NCBI GenBank assembly: GCA_003116975.1
Contig: BGKB01000197.1
Location: 1-64,000, forward strand
DNA length: 64,000 nt
From: Aurantiochytrium sp. KH105
Lineage: Eukaryota > Sar > Bigyra > Thraustochytrida > Thraustochytriidae
Direction of reading: 5' to 3'
The position numbers were made by a program, and so were the translations under genes. The notes under the pieces were generated by a model that was given only the letters and a program-made list of their open reading frames with translations, did not search any database and was not told the DNA's origin. This document shows positions 40,101 through 50,360 of the stretch, one piece after another; position 1 is the stretch's first letter; each line of letters starts with the position of its first letter.

Positions 40101-42315
40101 GTTCCGTACGAGGTTGCAAAAGAGCTTCGCAAATCATGGCAAGCGCTCCAATCTCGGGACGCGTGCTTTCCCCAAGGATTGCAAGAACACCAGCCATTGC
40201 ACGCAGCGCGCTCTCCTCGGGAATGTCCGACGTAAAAGGCTTCTCCAAGCCAAAGTCGCTCACTTCTCCCGACTCTTGTCCAAAGTGCATCGCTGCGAAA
40301 CGAGCCAGCGGCCCCGAGCAAGATGCCTCCAACGTCGTTGCAGCGTCCTGGTCAAGCCAGCCTAGCCTCCGAACAGCACTCACTGCTGACGGTACAGGCC
40401 AGTCGAGCACCGCCTGCACGATTCCTTGAACTGGAGTTGGGGCATCCTCAGATGGTACTTGCAAAAGACCCTCTGCAAGAAGTGCTTGCGCACGTGAGTT
40501 CTTTTCTAAACCTGCAAAGAACTGTGTCCAGTGACTTTCGCGCGTTTCCTGCGGCAAGGAGCTACCCACACAGACCCGCATGGCCAGACGGAAGCTCGCT
40601 GCAGCTTCGTCACCGTCTCGTCGAAAACGAGCCACTTTCAAAAGAGCCTCTCCGCGACGATCTGTGGCACCAGAGACAGCCACGAGCGAGTCCACGGCGC
40701 TGAGCGAGGGGCACCGACGCCCATCGTCGAGCGCCGCGTCGACCAAAGATCCCGCAAGATCAATGACGCCTTGTGTTCCACGCTTGGCGCCGGCATCCAA
40801 AACCTCTCCCACGCGGTTTGCGCGGGTCGCATCCTCCATCAAGTGCTCAAAGAGACACTGGTATACAGCAGCCCACCAAGCCGTGCCCTCGGTTGGGACC
40901 TGACCTAGAGCGAGCGCTAGAGTCGCAAGCAGGTCGTGTCCTAGCCGAAAGCGCCTCGTTTCGCAAATGTACGCATTCAAAGGACGCACAAGATGAGTCG
41001 GATCGAATGCGCGCCCATGCTTGAGCAGAAAAGCAATGGACTCCAATTGTGCTTGCAGGAGCGCGGGACTCCCGTGAGGTCCGAGGTCCTCTTCCGCAGC
41101 CATACCACTCCACACTTCTTCAAGCCATTTATTCGCCAGTTCCTCGCTTCCAAGGTCGTCCCACACATGCGCTGGAATCAGCGAGAGCATGGGAAGCAGC
41201 ATAGGATACGCGTAGCGGCCTGAGCCACGCGCCCCACGCCGCAAAAACGACCAGAGATTTGGGAAAAACGCCTTACGGAATTCGCGCACCTGTTCAAAGA
41301 AAGAGGCGTTTTGCATTGTCGTTACAAGCGCCTCGACGACGCGCCCGACCAGCCGAGGCTCCTGCTCGCTGACAAGAGCTCGGGAAAGGAGTGTGCACGC
41401 ATCTCCGCCCGCTACAGTAGAGTCCAAAATCCCTGCCTTGGCGAGCGTCCCCACGACTTCGTAGGCGGCTCCACGCACAAGACTGCTCTCGCTATTCAAA
41501 AGAGGCTTCCACCGCACGGGTTGGCCTAGCGCCGCCCGTGCCAGAGGTCCCAGAAGATCATCGGCTTCGCCCGGGACAAGATCTGGAAGCTTACCAATCG
41601 CGCCGAGCGCACTCGCCTGAATCCTGTCCCGTATCTCCTCGTCCACGCCATCGGCGCCACGACTTGCCACGCGTTTGGCGAGCACGGACGAGATACTCTC
41701 GAGATGTTTCTGGAAAAGGCCGCGCAACCCATCATCACCAAGATGTTGCTCCATGGAGCGCACAAGCTCGCTCGCAGCACGGCTCACGTCTGCATTTGAC
41801 GCATCGCCCACGCAACACAAGGTCTCGCCGAGATACACACCTGCAAATCGGCTCACGAGCTTGGGCACTCGAGCCAGAATCACACCGAGCGTCGAGTTGG
41901 CGCGTTCGCGAACACGGTGATCGGCATCGCGAGAACACAGACGAAGATAGTGGTATAGAAAGTGCGGCAGAGCCTCGCGCGCGTCCTCGCGCGTTGACAG
42001 CGTCTCCTCGGCGATGAGCCTTGCAATTTCTTGCAGGGCCTTGACCTTGGTCTGCGGATCTTTCTTGGACAGACTCTTGAATGCTTGCTTGATATCTTCG
42101 TGTTTGCCCGCATAGTACGAGGTGGCGCTCAGCTCCTCGTTGCCTGCTCCTCGCTGCGCGCGCGTCGCAGGTTTCCCTTCTCCTGCTGCTGGTGGTGGTG
42201 GTGCCGCTGACGCTGAGGAGAAGGCGTCGAACCCGACAAAGGTCGACGCGTCGAAGCCCGCGCGATGCATGGCCGCGGCCGACGCTGCGGCCGACGCCTT
42301 GCGTGCCTTGCCCAT
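37144..42315 (-). CDS. LTN1: Listerin, ribosome quality control E3 ubiquitin ligase
   Basis: The start is the ATG at 42315 (MGKARKASAAASAAAMHRAG); the frame upstream runs through a microsatellite and is not coding. The product is 1723 residues, close to the usual 1500-1800. The N-terminus has the Listerin signature region (FVGFDAF then YAGKHEDIKQAFKSLSKKD). HEAT/ARM-like helices fill about 90-1600, with an acidic low-complexity insert and a Lys/Arg/Gln coiled segment around 1000-1180. The C-terminus is a RING (CPICYAVV at about 1667, LKCSVCKNAYHSRCLVKWF, CPMCKQPFEFE) with a C4HC3-like ligand pattern. Listerin binds stalled 60S-peptidyl-tRNA complexes in the cytoplasm and ubiquitinates the nascent chain. 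All zinc ligands are present and no frameshift is seen. Confidence 0.95.
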   Translation of the reverse strand: MGKARKASAAASAAAMHRAGFDASTFVGFDAFSSASAAPPPPAAGEGKPATRAQRGAGNEELSATSYYAGKHEDIKQAFKSLSKKDPQTKVKALQEIARLIAEETLSTREDAREALPHFLYHYLRLCSRDADHRVRERANSTLGVILARVPKLVSRFAGVYLGETLCCVGDASNADVSRAASELVRSMEQHLGDDGLRGLFQKHLESISSVLAKRVASRGADGVDEEIRDRIQASALGAIGKLPDLVPGEADDLLGPLARAALGQPVRWKPLLNSESSLVRGAAYEVVGTLAKAGILDSTVAGGDACTLLSRALVSEQEPRLVGRVVEALVTTMQNASFFEQVREFRKAFFPNLWSFLRRGARGSGRYAYPMLLPMLSLIPAHVWDDLGSEELANKWLEEVWSGMAAEEDLGPHGSPALLQAQLESIAFLLKHGRAFDPTHLVRPLNAYICETRRFRLGHDLLATLALALGQVPTEGTAWWAAVYQCLFEHLMEDATRANRVGEVLDAGAKRGTQGVIDLAGSLVDAALDDGRRCPSLSAVDSLVAVSGATDRRGEALLKVARFRRDGDEAAASFRLAMRVCVGSSLPQETRESHWTQFFAGLEKNSRAQALLAEGLLQVPSEDAPTPVQGIVQAVLDWPVPSAVSAVRRLGWLDQDAATTLEASCSGPLARFAAMHFGQESGEVSDFGLEKPFTSDIPEESALRAMAGVLAILGESTRPEIGALAMICEALLQPRTEHVDAVASETESWLRDWLVRVFDRPADNLLWGERAEHAWAHLVRQGDRGKDVFSRLSSTRQPERLVDVAMYVSEEVEDGCLGFYEPAPLLWTLVTHAGDHPEWREAILVPYIVQARFGDFVHAALEDEALQAVMEEAAVVEVFASASALSSYAVASDAQEVRETVKDQIVPAMEGLQLSLPALRALVQTMSPLLQELGLKFDALVERCAAAVLQHVPAAARDEAAGTADAFITVMKDHEDGDSGLESGGQDEEEGEVNKNIDQEGATLGEAGTGARADLETTSNAPAFKAPAFSEGEEILYMKTPGAPVAGIVSKVHLDDPSEPYYTVVLEGREVQTIERHLKAKHYVPETLAELNGLLAQARRAGDHKESLRLMKLLPSLTPKPVDSEMQRREALAASKARRQRALEQMAQAQARRQGGQSGSSSTRQGARSGAKLDRAAGEDTEENNAGVTSKVMDVSLCRALEQFGVLTGPGRGARLGREELRNLLFVSAALEAVAAPRGVAAHLRQPNAKQAAPSFHNVLLAAIHVLQSLLQNVPSTALPASLHEYVSRVLVTCALHGGVDAALVQATMRTAAHLDAEDEDAERIVDKAIDLVLAGPDGAGQSPAGSVPLEALDLVKRAPFSLLMQSDERMRGILERIALARDGANDEVASALADVVEKFAAEEGDLARKWWSQREVLLEGLQAGRVADGKGDFPVSCWRAVVALLREMRGADADEREATKQILESRGLVAEALRWSLLDETSGSTPDALRQRVGAQTMRVLPALSRKWFTDSTLVNRAEYARVRALMSKFITPKIVAIEVADIVKANREHAFDAVNDVGQRGENAGTEEDLEDFGQITVRASAGARMVTALYEKEDCSVEMEVRIPLCFPLENVQVECVGQVGISRDRWRRWVMQINTLLTSQDGTLLDALLLWKLNMDKELEGMEPCPICYAVVHANDQSFPRLKCSVCKNAYHSRCLVKWFRTSHKNECPMCKQPFEFE

Positions 42316-44079
42316 CGTCCTCGGTTTCTTGAAGCGAGCCTTCTCCAAGCTGTTATGGTCCTCCCGCTCTGGCCTCGCGTTCTGCGCTCGCTCCGCCTCG
42401 TCTCCTTCGCGATCGCCGCACCTCGCGCTGCTGGGCTGCGGCCCGACTGCCGGGGCTCCGCGCCCCTCCCTCGGCCCTCGCGGCACTCCCGCGAGTAGCT
42501 GCCGCGCCCGCCGCGCGTCTCGCTCGCGCCCTCCCGGCTCCCTCCGCCGCGGTCTCCTGCGCTCGCAAAGCGTCTTTGGTTGGTCGATTGATTGATTGTT
42601 CGCCGGGCAAGTTCTCGTTCGACCTGCGGAAATGGAATGGAATGAAATGAAATGAAATGAGATGAGCCATGGGAGATGAGATGAGCCATGGGAGATGAGA
42701 TGAGATGAGATGAGATGAGATGAGATGAGATGAGATGAGATGAGATGAGATGAGATGAGATGAGATGAGATGAGATGAGATGAGATGAGATGAGATGAGA
42801 TGAGATGAGATGAGATGAGATGAGATGAGATGAGATGAGATGAGATGAGATGAGATGAGATGAGATGAGATGAGATGAGATGAGATGAGATGAGATGAGA
42901 TGAGATGAGATGAGATGAGATGAGATGAGATGAGATGAGATGAGATGAGATGAGATGAGATGAGAGAATGAGGCGGTTTGTGGGTCTCTCTCGACGAAGA
43001 AGAGACACTCGAGCTCGAACGCGCCACGAGCCGACAATAATGACGATGACATTGGAAGCATCCCTTGGCAACGTATGACCTGAGCTGCATGCGCGCGTGC
43101 GTGCGTGCAAAAGGCATCTGTGGAAATGCGAACAAGGCAAATCTGCCTCGCTCGAATCCGCCTCGCTCGCGCATAGTGGAGAGAGATTCGAACAAGGTAT
43201 ACCCGCCGAACATCGTTTGTTGTCCAACAGCGCTCCAGGACGAGCGAGGCCTATCCCCATGCTATGGGCATGATGAGCAAATCCGTCAAACCGCGAGCGA
43301 TGAAGAATTAATCGCACGCGCTCGAGTCGGGTTCGCTGCAAGCAACCAACTGCAACGACATATTTATTCACAACTTTGACTTCTCGTCTGTATACACATT
43401 CGTTCCCACTGCTCAACTCGTTTCGTCACGTGTTTTACTCCTAAGCGGCTCCTTACATCCTGCCTGCCTTTTTTCCTGCCCTGCCTTCCTTCCTTCCATC
43501 CTTCCTTTCTTTGCCATGAACGAACGACCTCCAGGTTCCACGGCGGCCTGTGCTGGCTGTCGCCGGCCCCGCTTCGCTCTGTCGCCGATTCCATGAGCAA
43601 GTCAAGACGACCGGCGATGGCCGCGAGCGCAGAATGTCCGCGAGACTCGGACTCGCGCAACGCGTTGAACCCAAGACTCGGCTCTCCCTTTCCGCGTGCG
43701 TTGACAGCGAGTGCAGCCAGCCTGAGAACGGTCGTTAGGTCGCCAGCCTGAGGAGCAGGTGCCCCTGGCCGATTTTCGAATTCAAAATTTCCGCGCAGCC
43801 CAGACGCGGAGGCCCGGGTATAGGTAGTTAGATCGCGCAAGTGGGGCAAAGGCGGCGGCAAGTGGAGCAAAGGCGCTGGAGACACTGACAGTGAGACTGC
43901 CAAACCGCGATCGATCGATCGAGCGATCGAGCGATCAATCGATCAATCAATCGATTGACTCATCGATCCTCGGGCGCTCCCGGCAGAGCAACAAAGAAAG
44001 AAAGCAAAGGCGGGGCCTGCGCGGAGGGCTCGCACGTAGGCGCGCGGGCGGGCAGACACGCGCGCAGGGCGGCAGGGAG

Positions 44080-44112
<33 letters not shown>

Positions 44113-44420
44113 CTGGCGACCGCTCTGGAGAAGGCGCCCACGAACCGGCGGGCGCGACGGAAGCAGAGAAGGAAAAACCAAAGAGGCGCGCTCGTTGACT
44201 CGAAAGGCGAGGCCCTCGGCGCGCCGCACGCGCGGGGACGAACGCTCACGCGAGAGAAGACCCGGGCGCAGGGATCGCGGCTCCAAGGCGCGGACCTGAG
44301 GTCCGCGCACGCACGCACGGATAGCGAGCGACCCGGAGTCAGACCACCGCCAAAACCTTGCCCCCCAAACTCTTTTTTCCCTCCTCCAACAAACAAAGTA
44401 GCTAGCTCTAGCGCACCATC
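42316..44420. promoter_or_regulatory. 2.1-kb divergent intergenic region, LTN1 / SCC2
   Basis: Starts of two divergent genes flank this region, which holds both promoters. It contains the GAGAT satellite (42631-42965), alternating CGAT/CAAT sequence at about 43908-43960 and a (GGCA)n tract at about 44085-44112. No ORF is convincing. A minus-strand frame at 43364-43903 lacks domains. Confidence 0.5.
42631..42965. repeat. (TGAGA)n pentanucleotide satellite upstream of LTN1
   Basis: About 54 uninterrupted TGAGA units run from about 42694 to 42965. They are flanked on the left by related but imperfect AATGG/AATGA units and two copies of GATGAGCCATGGGA. The tract begins about 315 bp upstream of the LTN1 start codon, so it lies in its promoter or 5' untranslated region. 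On the LTN1 sense strand it reads TCTCA. It leaves frames open without being coding. Confidence 0.95.
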
Positions 44421-47400
44421 ATGGTCCCATCAAACCACCATCATATGCCGGCGATGGGCGCCGCGCAGGATGCATACGAATTTGGAAACCAAAACCAGGA
44501 AGGGACAGGACAGAGTCTCGTTGCGGCGGCCCCGCTCAGTTCATTGAATGGTGTGCCTGGTGCTCAGTCCCGAGAGGCCATCGAGGCCAAACGAGTTTCC
44601 GATGTCCTTGATAGCGTGTTGCAGACGCTCGACGAAGCAGCCGCGGAACGTCTTCGCGGCAATGAGGCCGTCGCGCTAGGTACATCAGACGAAATGCCAA
44701 ACCTTGAGTCCGTGCAGGTGGACCTCAACGCAATCTGCAAAGATCTCGAGGGCGTCATGGTTGCCGGAGCGCTTTCTCATGTCGATGCAGAGACGCTTGT
44801 TTCCTTCGCGCAGGCCTTGTGCAAGACAGCTGCGGCTGCGACAGCCACAAGCGAGCTCGCCGAGGCGCTCGATCGCGCGAGCTTACTGCTGCGAATCATG
44901 GCCGATCCGCATGCAGACCCTCGCCTCGTATCTGGCGAATCTCTCGAAGCTGCCATTAATCTTTGCCGCATGGCACTCATCGATGTCTTGTACCCCCAAA
45001 TCGACGCAAACTTTTCCGCCAAAGCTGGAATGCGCGCCAAGTCGCGCTCAAATTCAAACGTCTCGTCACGGAAGAAGCGCGGTGCCGCAAAACGCAAAGG
45101 CCGAAAAACTGGACGAAAACGAAGACGCGGCGAGCGACCCAATGAGGACGGCGGTGAGGGAGGCCAAGACGCAGACAGCATCCGCGACGACGATGATGAC
45201 CTCGACAGTCCTCGCAGCGCGAGCAACGATGGCCAGGAAAGCCCAGAACTCGACGCGACTGCGCAAGGCCTCGATGCCGATTCGTCCACCCCCGGGACTG
45301 ACTTGCGCTTGATTGCAGACGCTGCTGCCCGGGCCCTCGCTTCCCTGGACGGCGCTTTGGCTCGCATCCCTCGAATCGAGGATGCTCAGCTTGTGCAAGT
45401 GATCAGCCTCTGCACAGCGTGCTTGTATCTGGATCCGGTCAAGAAGAAAACGAGCCTGGTCGCCAAGGCGCCCTTTCTTCAACAAGTTAGCCTTGACCTT
45501 TTGCGTTCCATTTTTCGCCACAATGTTGCTCACCGCTCGCTCGTGCTCGACGAGCTTTCGGACGCTGTTTCGCGACTCCCGCGCTCGAGCCGCAACCTTC
45601 GCACTTATTGCATTCCGGGCAGAGATCGCTCAACGGTCCAGCTGCTTACCGTTGCCGTGCTCGAAATCGTGCAGTCCGCGTGTGGACCGGATCCTAGCGA
45701 GCCCCAGGCCATTCCAGACTTTCGTGTCGCGCAACAATCTGCTTACGAGTTCCTCCGCAGTATTCTTGACAAGTGCGCCTCGCCACAAGATCACATCGAC
45801 GAAGAGGAAGTCAAGCACCACCGGAACTTTCTCAATTACTTTGTGGAGGATCTACTTCAGCTCTTGCACGAGCCGCGCTGGCCTGCGGCCGAAATGATGC
45901 TCTCCCTCGTCAGCAACTTTATTACCAACTACTTGCTCAAACCGGCCAAAACGCTCACACTCAGCGCCCAGCGCTTTGGCATGCAGAGCCTCACGCTCTT
46001 GGGAAGCGTTCTGGCGCGGATCCAGCAGGATCAGCTCTGGGCCGCCGAAAATCCTCTCAAGCTACCGAGTGAGGCGTCGACGCAGACGACACGGCCTCAA
46101 GGTGTACGTTCGCTGTGCCCAATTTGCGGTATCGCAGACACTGGTGACGAGGAGATGGCCGGGACCGCCAATAACCAGGTCCAGTGTGAGCGTTGCAAAC
46201 AGTGTTTTCATGTGGGCTGCCTTGGCATGCAGGACAGCTTTGCAATGTACCACTGCGACGACTGTATCATGGTCCAGCAGCTTGAAGCGGTCGGAACGTG
46301 TGTTGCATACGCTTTCGATGCTCGCTCGGCGACCATGCTGGGCTCGACCGCAGGTCCTGCGGCCGCGGACCTTGCCGCATTTCGCCAGCTCTATCTTAAT
46401 ATTCTCACGAGCGAGCATCTGGACGGCTCACGTGGGGCCTCAATGGCCTACGAGTTTTGCGTCGCGCAGTGGGCGCAAGAAGACATGAAACCTGGAGGTA
46501 TCGGCGAAACGAGCCGGGGCGCTCTTCTTTCACAGTGGAAGTATCGCGACGCCTTGGCGAACCTCTTGGGCGGCGCGCGCACGACGCGATCCCGGAACTC
46601 GGTCTCGCGCTTCACGGCCGCCGCTCTTGTGCGCCATCTCGACCTCGTGCGCGCGCATGGCCTCTGCAGCAAGGCCACGGGTGACACGATGCTCACCCGT
46701 CTCTTGCGGATTCTAGGCACCGGGGTCCCCTCGCTGCGCGCGCGTGCTGTCAAGGCAGTTGGAGTCGTCATCGAGGCAAACCCAGCCCTCATGGAGGACA
46801 AGCGTGTTCAAGCTGTTGTCGAAAAGCGCGTGCTCGACGAGGCAATCTCTGTTCGCGAGGCCACCATTGACCTTGTCGGTCGCTACGTGGTCGTCAAGCC
46901 CGCACTCGTCAAGGATTTCCAGGCAATGCTTGTCCAGCGCCTCAGCGACCTCGGTCTTTCGGTGCGCAAGCGCGTGGTCAAGGTCTTGCGCAGCTTACTT
47001 CTTGTCTCTGCGCCCTTTCCCGACCGCGCGGCTGTGCTGATGGCGCTCGTTGACCGTGTCGCGGATCCTCAAGAGGAGGATTCCGTCCGAGACCTCATTA
47101 TTTCCATTTTTCGTGACCTTTGGTTCGCCGGGACCGCGATTGCAGCTTCAGGGAGCTATTCCGAGGGCAGCGGGGTCGATGCAGATGCTGCCGCTACCGC
47201 CGCGGCATCCACGCCTGCACATGGCAGGCGGAATGGCAGCGTCCTAGGTTCTGCCATGAGTGCAAATGAGAATGGGGGCGAGGAGGATAGGCGCCGTGAC
47301 GTGAGTCCGGGAATGACCCCTTTTCGCACCCCCATGCAAGCCGTTCACTCGGCTCGCAGACAGCGCGCAGCAAATTCGACCGCGATGCGCTCTATGGCCA

Positions 47401-50360
47401 CACCGGGCACAGCTGCTGCTTTGTCCACCGCTTCGAACGGCGCAAGCATTCCATTCACTGATTTAAGCGAAGAAGAGCAAACACGCGCGCTTCAAAGCAA
47501 CTCTAAGGACATCATGACTCTCGCCGGTATTCGCGCGGATAACAACTGGCTCGTGGCTCTTCTCAAGGGTATTCTTGATCCATCCGACGTTAAATCTGCG
47601 CGAGAGACAGATCGCGCTCGCGCCACCTGCGAAAGGTTAGTAGCAACCATGGTGAGCCAACTTTTGGACATCCAGGGAGAGGACTATGACATGGGCGAGG
47701 TCAAAGAGGACGGCAATGTCTTTGTCAACAACGACCCGGAGGAGCTGACCATGTATATCCTTCGCGCGCTTGGGCTCTTTGCCGACGCTGCACCTCAACT
47801 GCTCATGGGTCATCTCGAGTCCCTCGCGAGCTACCTTCTCGACGGCATGCTTCAAGTCAAGAAGGAGGATGAAGTTGAGGCGGCGTGCACCATTCTGCGC
47901 ATCGCCACACAGTCACTGCGCACGGCAAATAAGCGCCCCGAGGCGCGCTTCGCAGAGGGGTTTGCCAAACAACTCCGCGCTCTCATCCTCCGACGCCCCC
48001 CTCAGGTCATGGAAGCTGCGGCAGAGACCCTCGGCATCCTCTGCACACACGAAAAGCGCCTCGAAGAGTATCTCCGGGCCCCGCTCAACCAGTTTGACCG
48101 GTATCTCGACACGCTGCAGAACATTGACACCCTCAAGGGTAAAGACACGCGGACCATGTTTGGCGCGCACCGCGCCATGCTCGGGAGCGGCGCCATTTGC
48201 CGGGCCCTTCAGGACCCTGAAAAACGTTTGCTTGACAATGCCGTGCGTCATATCTTGCACCACGCCCAGGACGAACAGCACAAGCGGACCCGTGTCATTG
48301 CCATGCAAGCCCTGGGCCACCTTTGTATCAAGGATCCTCAGCGCCTGCTGAGCGAGCAAGCAGATTCCTTTGTCGCGCACGCTCTCGAGCGTGACCCAGA
48401 CTCGGCGGTTCGTTGCCAGGCCTTGGCCACGCTCCAGCACCTTCTCCAGTTAGGCGAGGAACGTCTTGAAGACGGCCAGGCACAGGCCTCGCTCGAGCTT
48501 TCGACGTCCCGCGCCGATCGTGTCAAGGGAGACCAAGACACGGATTCAGGAGTTGTTGCCAGTGTGATGCAAAAGCATGCGCAAGCCATCATCGGTCTTC
48601 TTTTTGACAAGTCGGCCAAGGTTCGAATTCATGCCGTATTGCTGGTTGGCACGATGCTGCGCCAGGGTCTCATTAACCCCCTGCAATGCATTGAGCCCAT
48701 GGTCACCCTCGAATCCGACGAAAAGTGGGTCGTGCATGACACTGCGCATCAGTTCCTCGTTGACTTGGATGAGCGTCATCCCGAGTTCCTCGTCACTCGC
48801 TGCGTGCAAGGGCTCATTCTGGCTTATCGCTACAAGCAGGATTCTGGCTATTCCACAGCTGCGACAGTGCCCCGGGATAGTGTCGAGGACGACGCCGGGG
48901 CTGACCCAGACGCGGAAAAGCATTTCCGCGTTGGCCCGTTGCAACCAACCTTTTCCATTTTCTCGCGTCTCTACCGGAGTTGCCTCGCGGGTAATGTGGC
49001 CCATCGCACGCGCTTCATGCAGTCGGCACTGAGCCTCTTCCGACCGGACCCAAGTCTCTTTACAGACCTTACGTCGTCTCTCTCCTCACCGACGAACAAA
49101 GGTTCCTCTTCCTCTGCAGCCCCTGCCACGACCCAATCGCGACAGGTTGCTCTCGGGGAGCTGCAGTTTGTGGCGGAGACACTCGGAACCTTACCTTACA
49201 CATTGTGGGAAGAACCTCTCTACCTGGTGTACCAGATCAACAGCCTCACGTCGCTGCATGGCGATGCTCTCGTTCAACTTTTGAAGCCGTCTCTTGCACC
49301 CGAGCTCACTGAGGAAAGTGGCGCGCACACGACCGAGGCCGAGGCCAACGGCGACGCCGAGGCCGCGGCGATTGGCGAGGCCGCAGATGATCACACTCCA
49401 AAATTGTCCAAGCTTGAGTATGGCAAACTCGACGCCGAACCGCTACGAAAAGCGTATGCCGCTGTGGAGGCCCTGCAGATGCTCTTCAAGCTCAAGGCTT
49501 ATCTCAAGTCCACGTACAACCTTTCTGAAGCAAGATGCGAAAAATACAATCCTAACGAGACTGCCAAGGCTACAGAGAAGCATATTAGCTCTCCGCCGAC
49601 AAGTCTTCCGCCCTTTCCAGAAATCAACTCCGCGATCGTCACTATCGTCGAGTGCAAACCCCATGAGATCCCAACTTCTCAAGAGCTTGTGGAAATGCTT
49701 CGAAACCCCTTTCACGCTTTTGTTGATGCTCTCACGGACGATCCTGATGATGTTGCCTACGTCCCTGAATCCAAGTCGGGCTCGAGCAAGAAACGTCGTC
49801 GCTCTTCCGCGACAGCTCAGGCGCCGGCCACGGAACCCGAGGGACCAGAGGCTGCCATTGCAGCAGAGGTGGCTGCGCCTGCTGCTACTGCAACGTTTGA
49901 TGACCTGGCCGCTGGTGCAAGAGTATCGCTGCAGGGGGTGCAGGCTGATGCTTTTGCGCCTCCCCCATTTGATCCTTCGCAGCAGAACTTTCAACCTCAA
50001 CCTCAACCCCACCTTCATCAAGGCATGCATCAGGGTTATGGGCAAATGCCAATGATGCAGAATCAGTTTGCTCAAATGCCGCCGTTCCCGCAACCACACT
50101 TGCAGCAACACCACCAGTTGCAGCAGCAGCAACAGCAGCAGCAGCAGCAGTACCATAATGCTCAACAAGCTGCGTTTTATGCTGCTCAGCAGGAGCAAGA
50201 GCATCAACAGCCATTTGCTCCACAACAACAAAATATGTACCCCATGGGACAGAATGGATGGGATACGCAAGGTTTGACGGCCCAGCATGCTGCCATGATG
50301 CAAGCGCAGTCGGGCTATCCGTATTATCAAACCCAAGCACCATCCTATCCGCCTCGGTAG
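44421..50360 (+). CDS. NIPBL: cohesin loader SCC2/NIPBL with PHD finger
   Basis: The ATG at 44421 starts a 1979-residue protein without introns. A basic/acidic segment (KKRGAAKRKGRKTGRKRRRG) near 215-240 may be a nuclear localisation signal. A PHD-type zinc finger sits at about 563-620 (CPICGIADTG, CERCKQCFHVGC, YHCDDC). HEAT repeats typical of Scc2 fill about 700-1560. Diagnostic stretches include SLRARAVKAVGVVIEANP, SVREATIDLVGRYVV, LSVRKRVVKVLRSLL and AKVRIHAVLLVGTMLRQGL. The last 150 residues are Gln/Pro-rich with a polyglutamine tract (about 50123-50149). Scc2 with Scc4 loads cohesin on chromatin. A PHD finger is known from plant SCC2 and absent from the animal and yeast proteins. The partner SCC4 is not in this window. 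The gene converges on the coiled-coil gene with about 260 bp between. Confidence 0.92.
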   Translation: MVPSNHHHMPAMGAAQDAYEFGNQNQEGTGQSLVAAAPLSSLNGVPGAQSREAIEAKRVSDVLDSVLQTLDEAAAERLRGNEAVALGTSDEMPNLESVQVDLNAICKDLEGVMVAGALSHVDAETLVSFAQALCKTAAAATATSELAEALDRASLLLRIMADPHADPRLVSGESLEAAINLCRMALIDVLYPQIDANFSAKAGMRAKSRSNSNVSSRKKRGAAKRKGRKTGRKRRRGERPNEDGGEGGQDADSIRDDDDDLDSPRSASNDGQESPELDATAQGLDADSSTPGTDLRLIADAAARALASLDGALARIPRIEDAQLVQVISLCTACLYLDPVKKKTSLVAKAPFLQQVSLDLLRSIFRHNVAHRSLVLDELSDAVSRLPRSSRNLRTYCIPGRDRSTVQLLTVAVLEIVQSACGPDPSEPQAIPDFRVAQQSAYEFLRSILDKCASPQDHIDEEEVKHHRNFLNYFVEDLLQLLHEPRWPAAEMMLSLVSNFITNYLLKPAKTLTLSAQRFGMQSLTLLGSVLARIQQDQLWAAENPLKLPSEASTQTTRPQGVRSLCPICGIADTGDEEMAGTANNQVQCERCKQCFHVGCLGMQDSFAMYHCDDCIMVQQLEAVGTCVAYAFDARSATMLGSTAGPAAADLAAFRQLYLNILTSEHLDGSRGASMAYEFCVAQWAQEDMKPGGIGETSRGALLSQWKYRDALANLLGGARTTRSRNSVSRFTAAALVRHLDLVRAHGLCSKATGDTMLTRLLRILGTGVPSLRARAVKAVGVVIEANPALMEDKRVQAVVEKRVLDEAISVREATIDLVGRYVVVKPALVKDFQAMLVQRLSDLGLSVRKRVVKVLRSLLLVSAPFPDRAAVLMALVDRVADPQEEDSVRDLIISIFRDLWFAGTAIAASGSYSEGSGVDADAAATAAASTPAHGRRNGSVLGSAMSANENGGEEDRRRDVSPGMTPFRTPMQAVHSARRQRAANSTAMRSMATPGTAAALSTASNGASIPFTDLSEEEQTRALQSNSKDIMTLAGIRADNNWLVALLKGILDPSDVKSARETDRARATCERLVATMVSQLLDIQGEDYDMGEVKEDGNVFVNNDPEELTMYILRALGLFADAAPQLLMGHLESLASYLLDGMLQVKKEDEVEAACTILRIATQSLRTANKRPEARFAEGFAKQLRALILRRPPQVMEAAAETLGILCTHEKRLEEYLRAPLNQFDRYLDTLQNIDTLKGKDTRTMFGAHRAMLGSGAICRALQDPEKRLLDNAVRHILHHAQDEQHKRTRVIAMQALGHLCIKDPQRLLSEQADSFVAHALERDPDSAVRCQALATLQHLLQLGEERLEDGQAQASLELSTSRADRVKGDQDTDSGVVASVMQKHAQAIIGLLFDKSAKVRIHAVLLVGTMLRQGLINPLQCIEPMVTLESDEKWVVHDTAHQFLVDLDERHPEFLVTRCVQGLILAYRYKQDSGYSTAATVPRDSVEDDAGADPDAEKHFRVGPLQPTFSIFSRLYRSCLAGNVAHRTRFMQSALSLFRPDPSLFTDLTSSLSSPTNKGSSSSAAPATTQSRQVALGELQFVAETLGTLPYTLWEEPLYLVYQINSLTSLHGDALVQLLKPSLAPELTEESGAHTTEAEANGDAEAAAIGEAADDHTPKLSKLEYGKLDAEPLRKAYAAVEALQMLFKLKAYLKSTYNLSEARCEKYNPNETAKATEKHISSPPTSLPPFPEINSAIVTIVECKPHEIPTSQELVEMLRNPFHAFVDALTDDPDDVAYVPESKSGSSKKRRRSSATAQAPATEPEGPEAAIAAEVAAPAATATFDDLAAGARVSLQGVQADAFAPPPFDPSQQNFQPQPQPHLHQGMHQGYGQMPMMQNQFAQMPPFPQPHLQQHHQLQQQQQQQQQQYHNAQQAAFYAAQQEQEHQQPFAPQQQNMYPMGQNGWDTQGLTAQHAAMMQAQSGYPYYQTQAPSYPPR

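Noticed and set aside
42316-43416. An N-terminal extension of Listerin through LISSH repeats
   Set aside because: The repeat is the translation of the TGAGA satellite, and the conserved Listerin N-terminus starts after the ATG at 42315.
43364-43903. A 179-codon minus-strand ORF between LTN1 and SCC2
   Set aside because: It has low complexity at both ends, no domain, and overlaps presumed promoter sequence.
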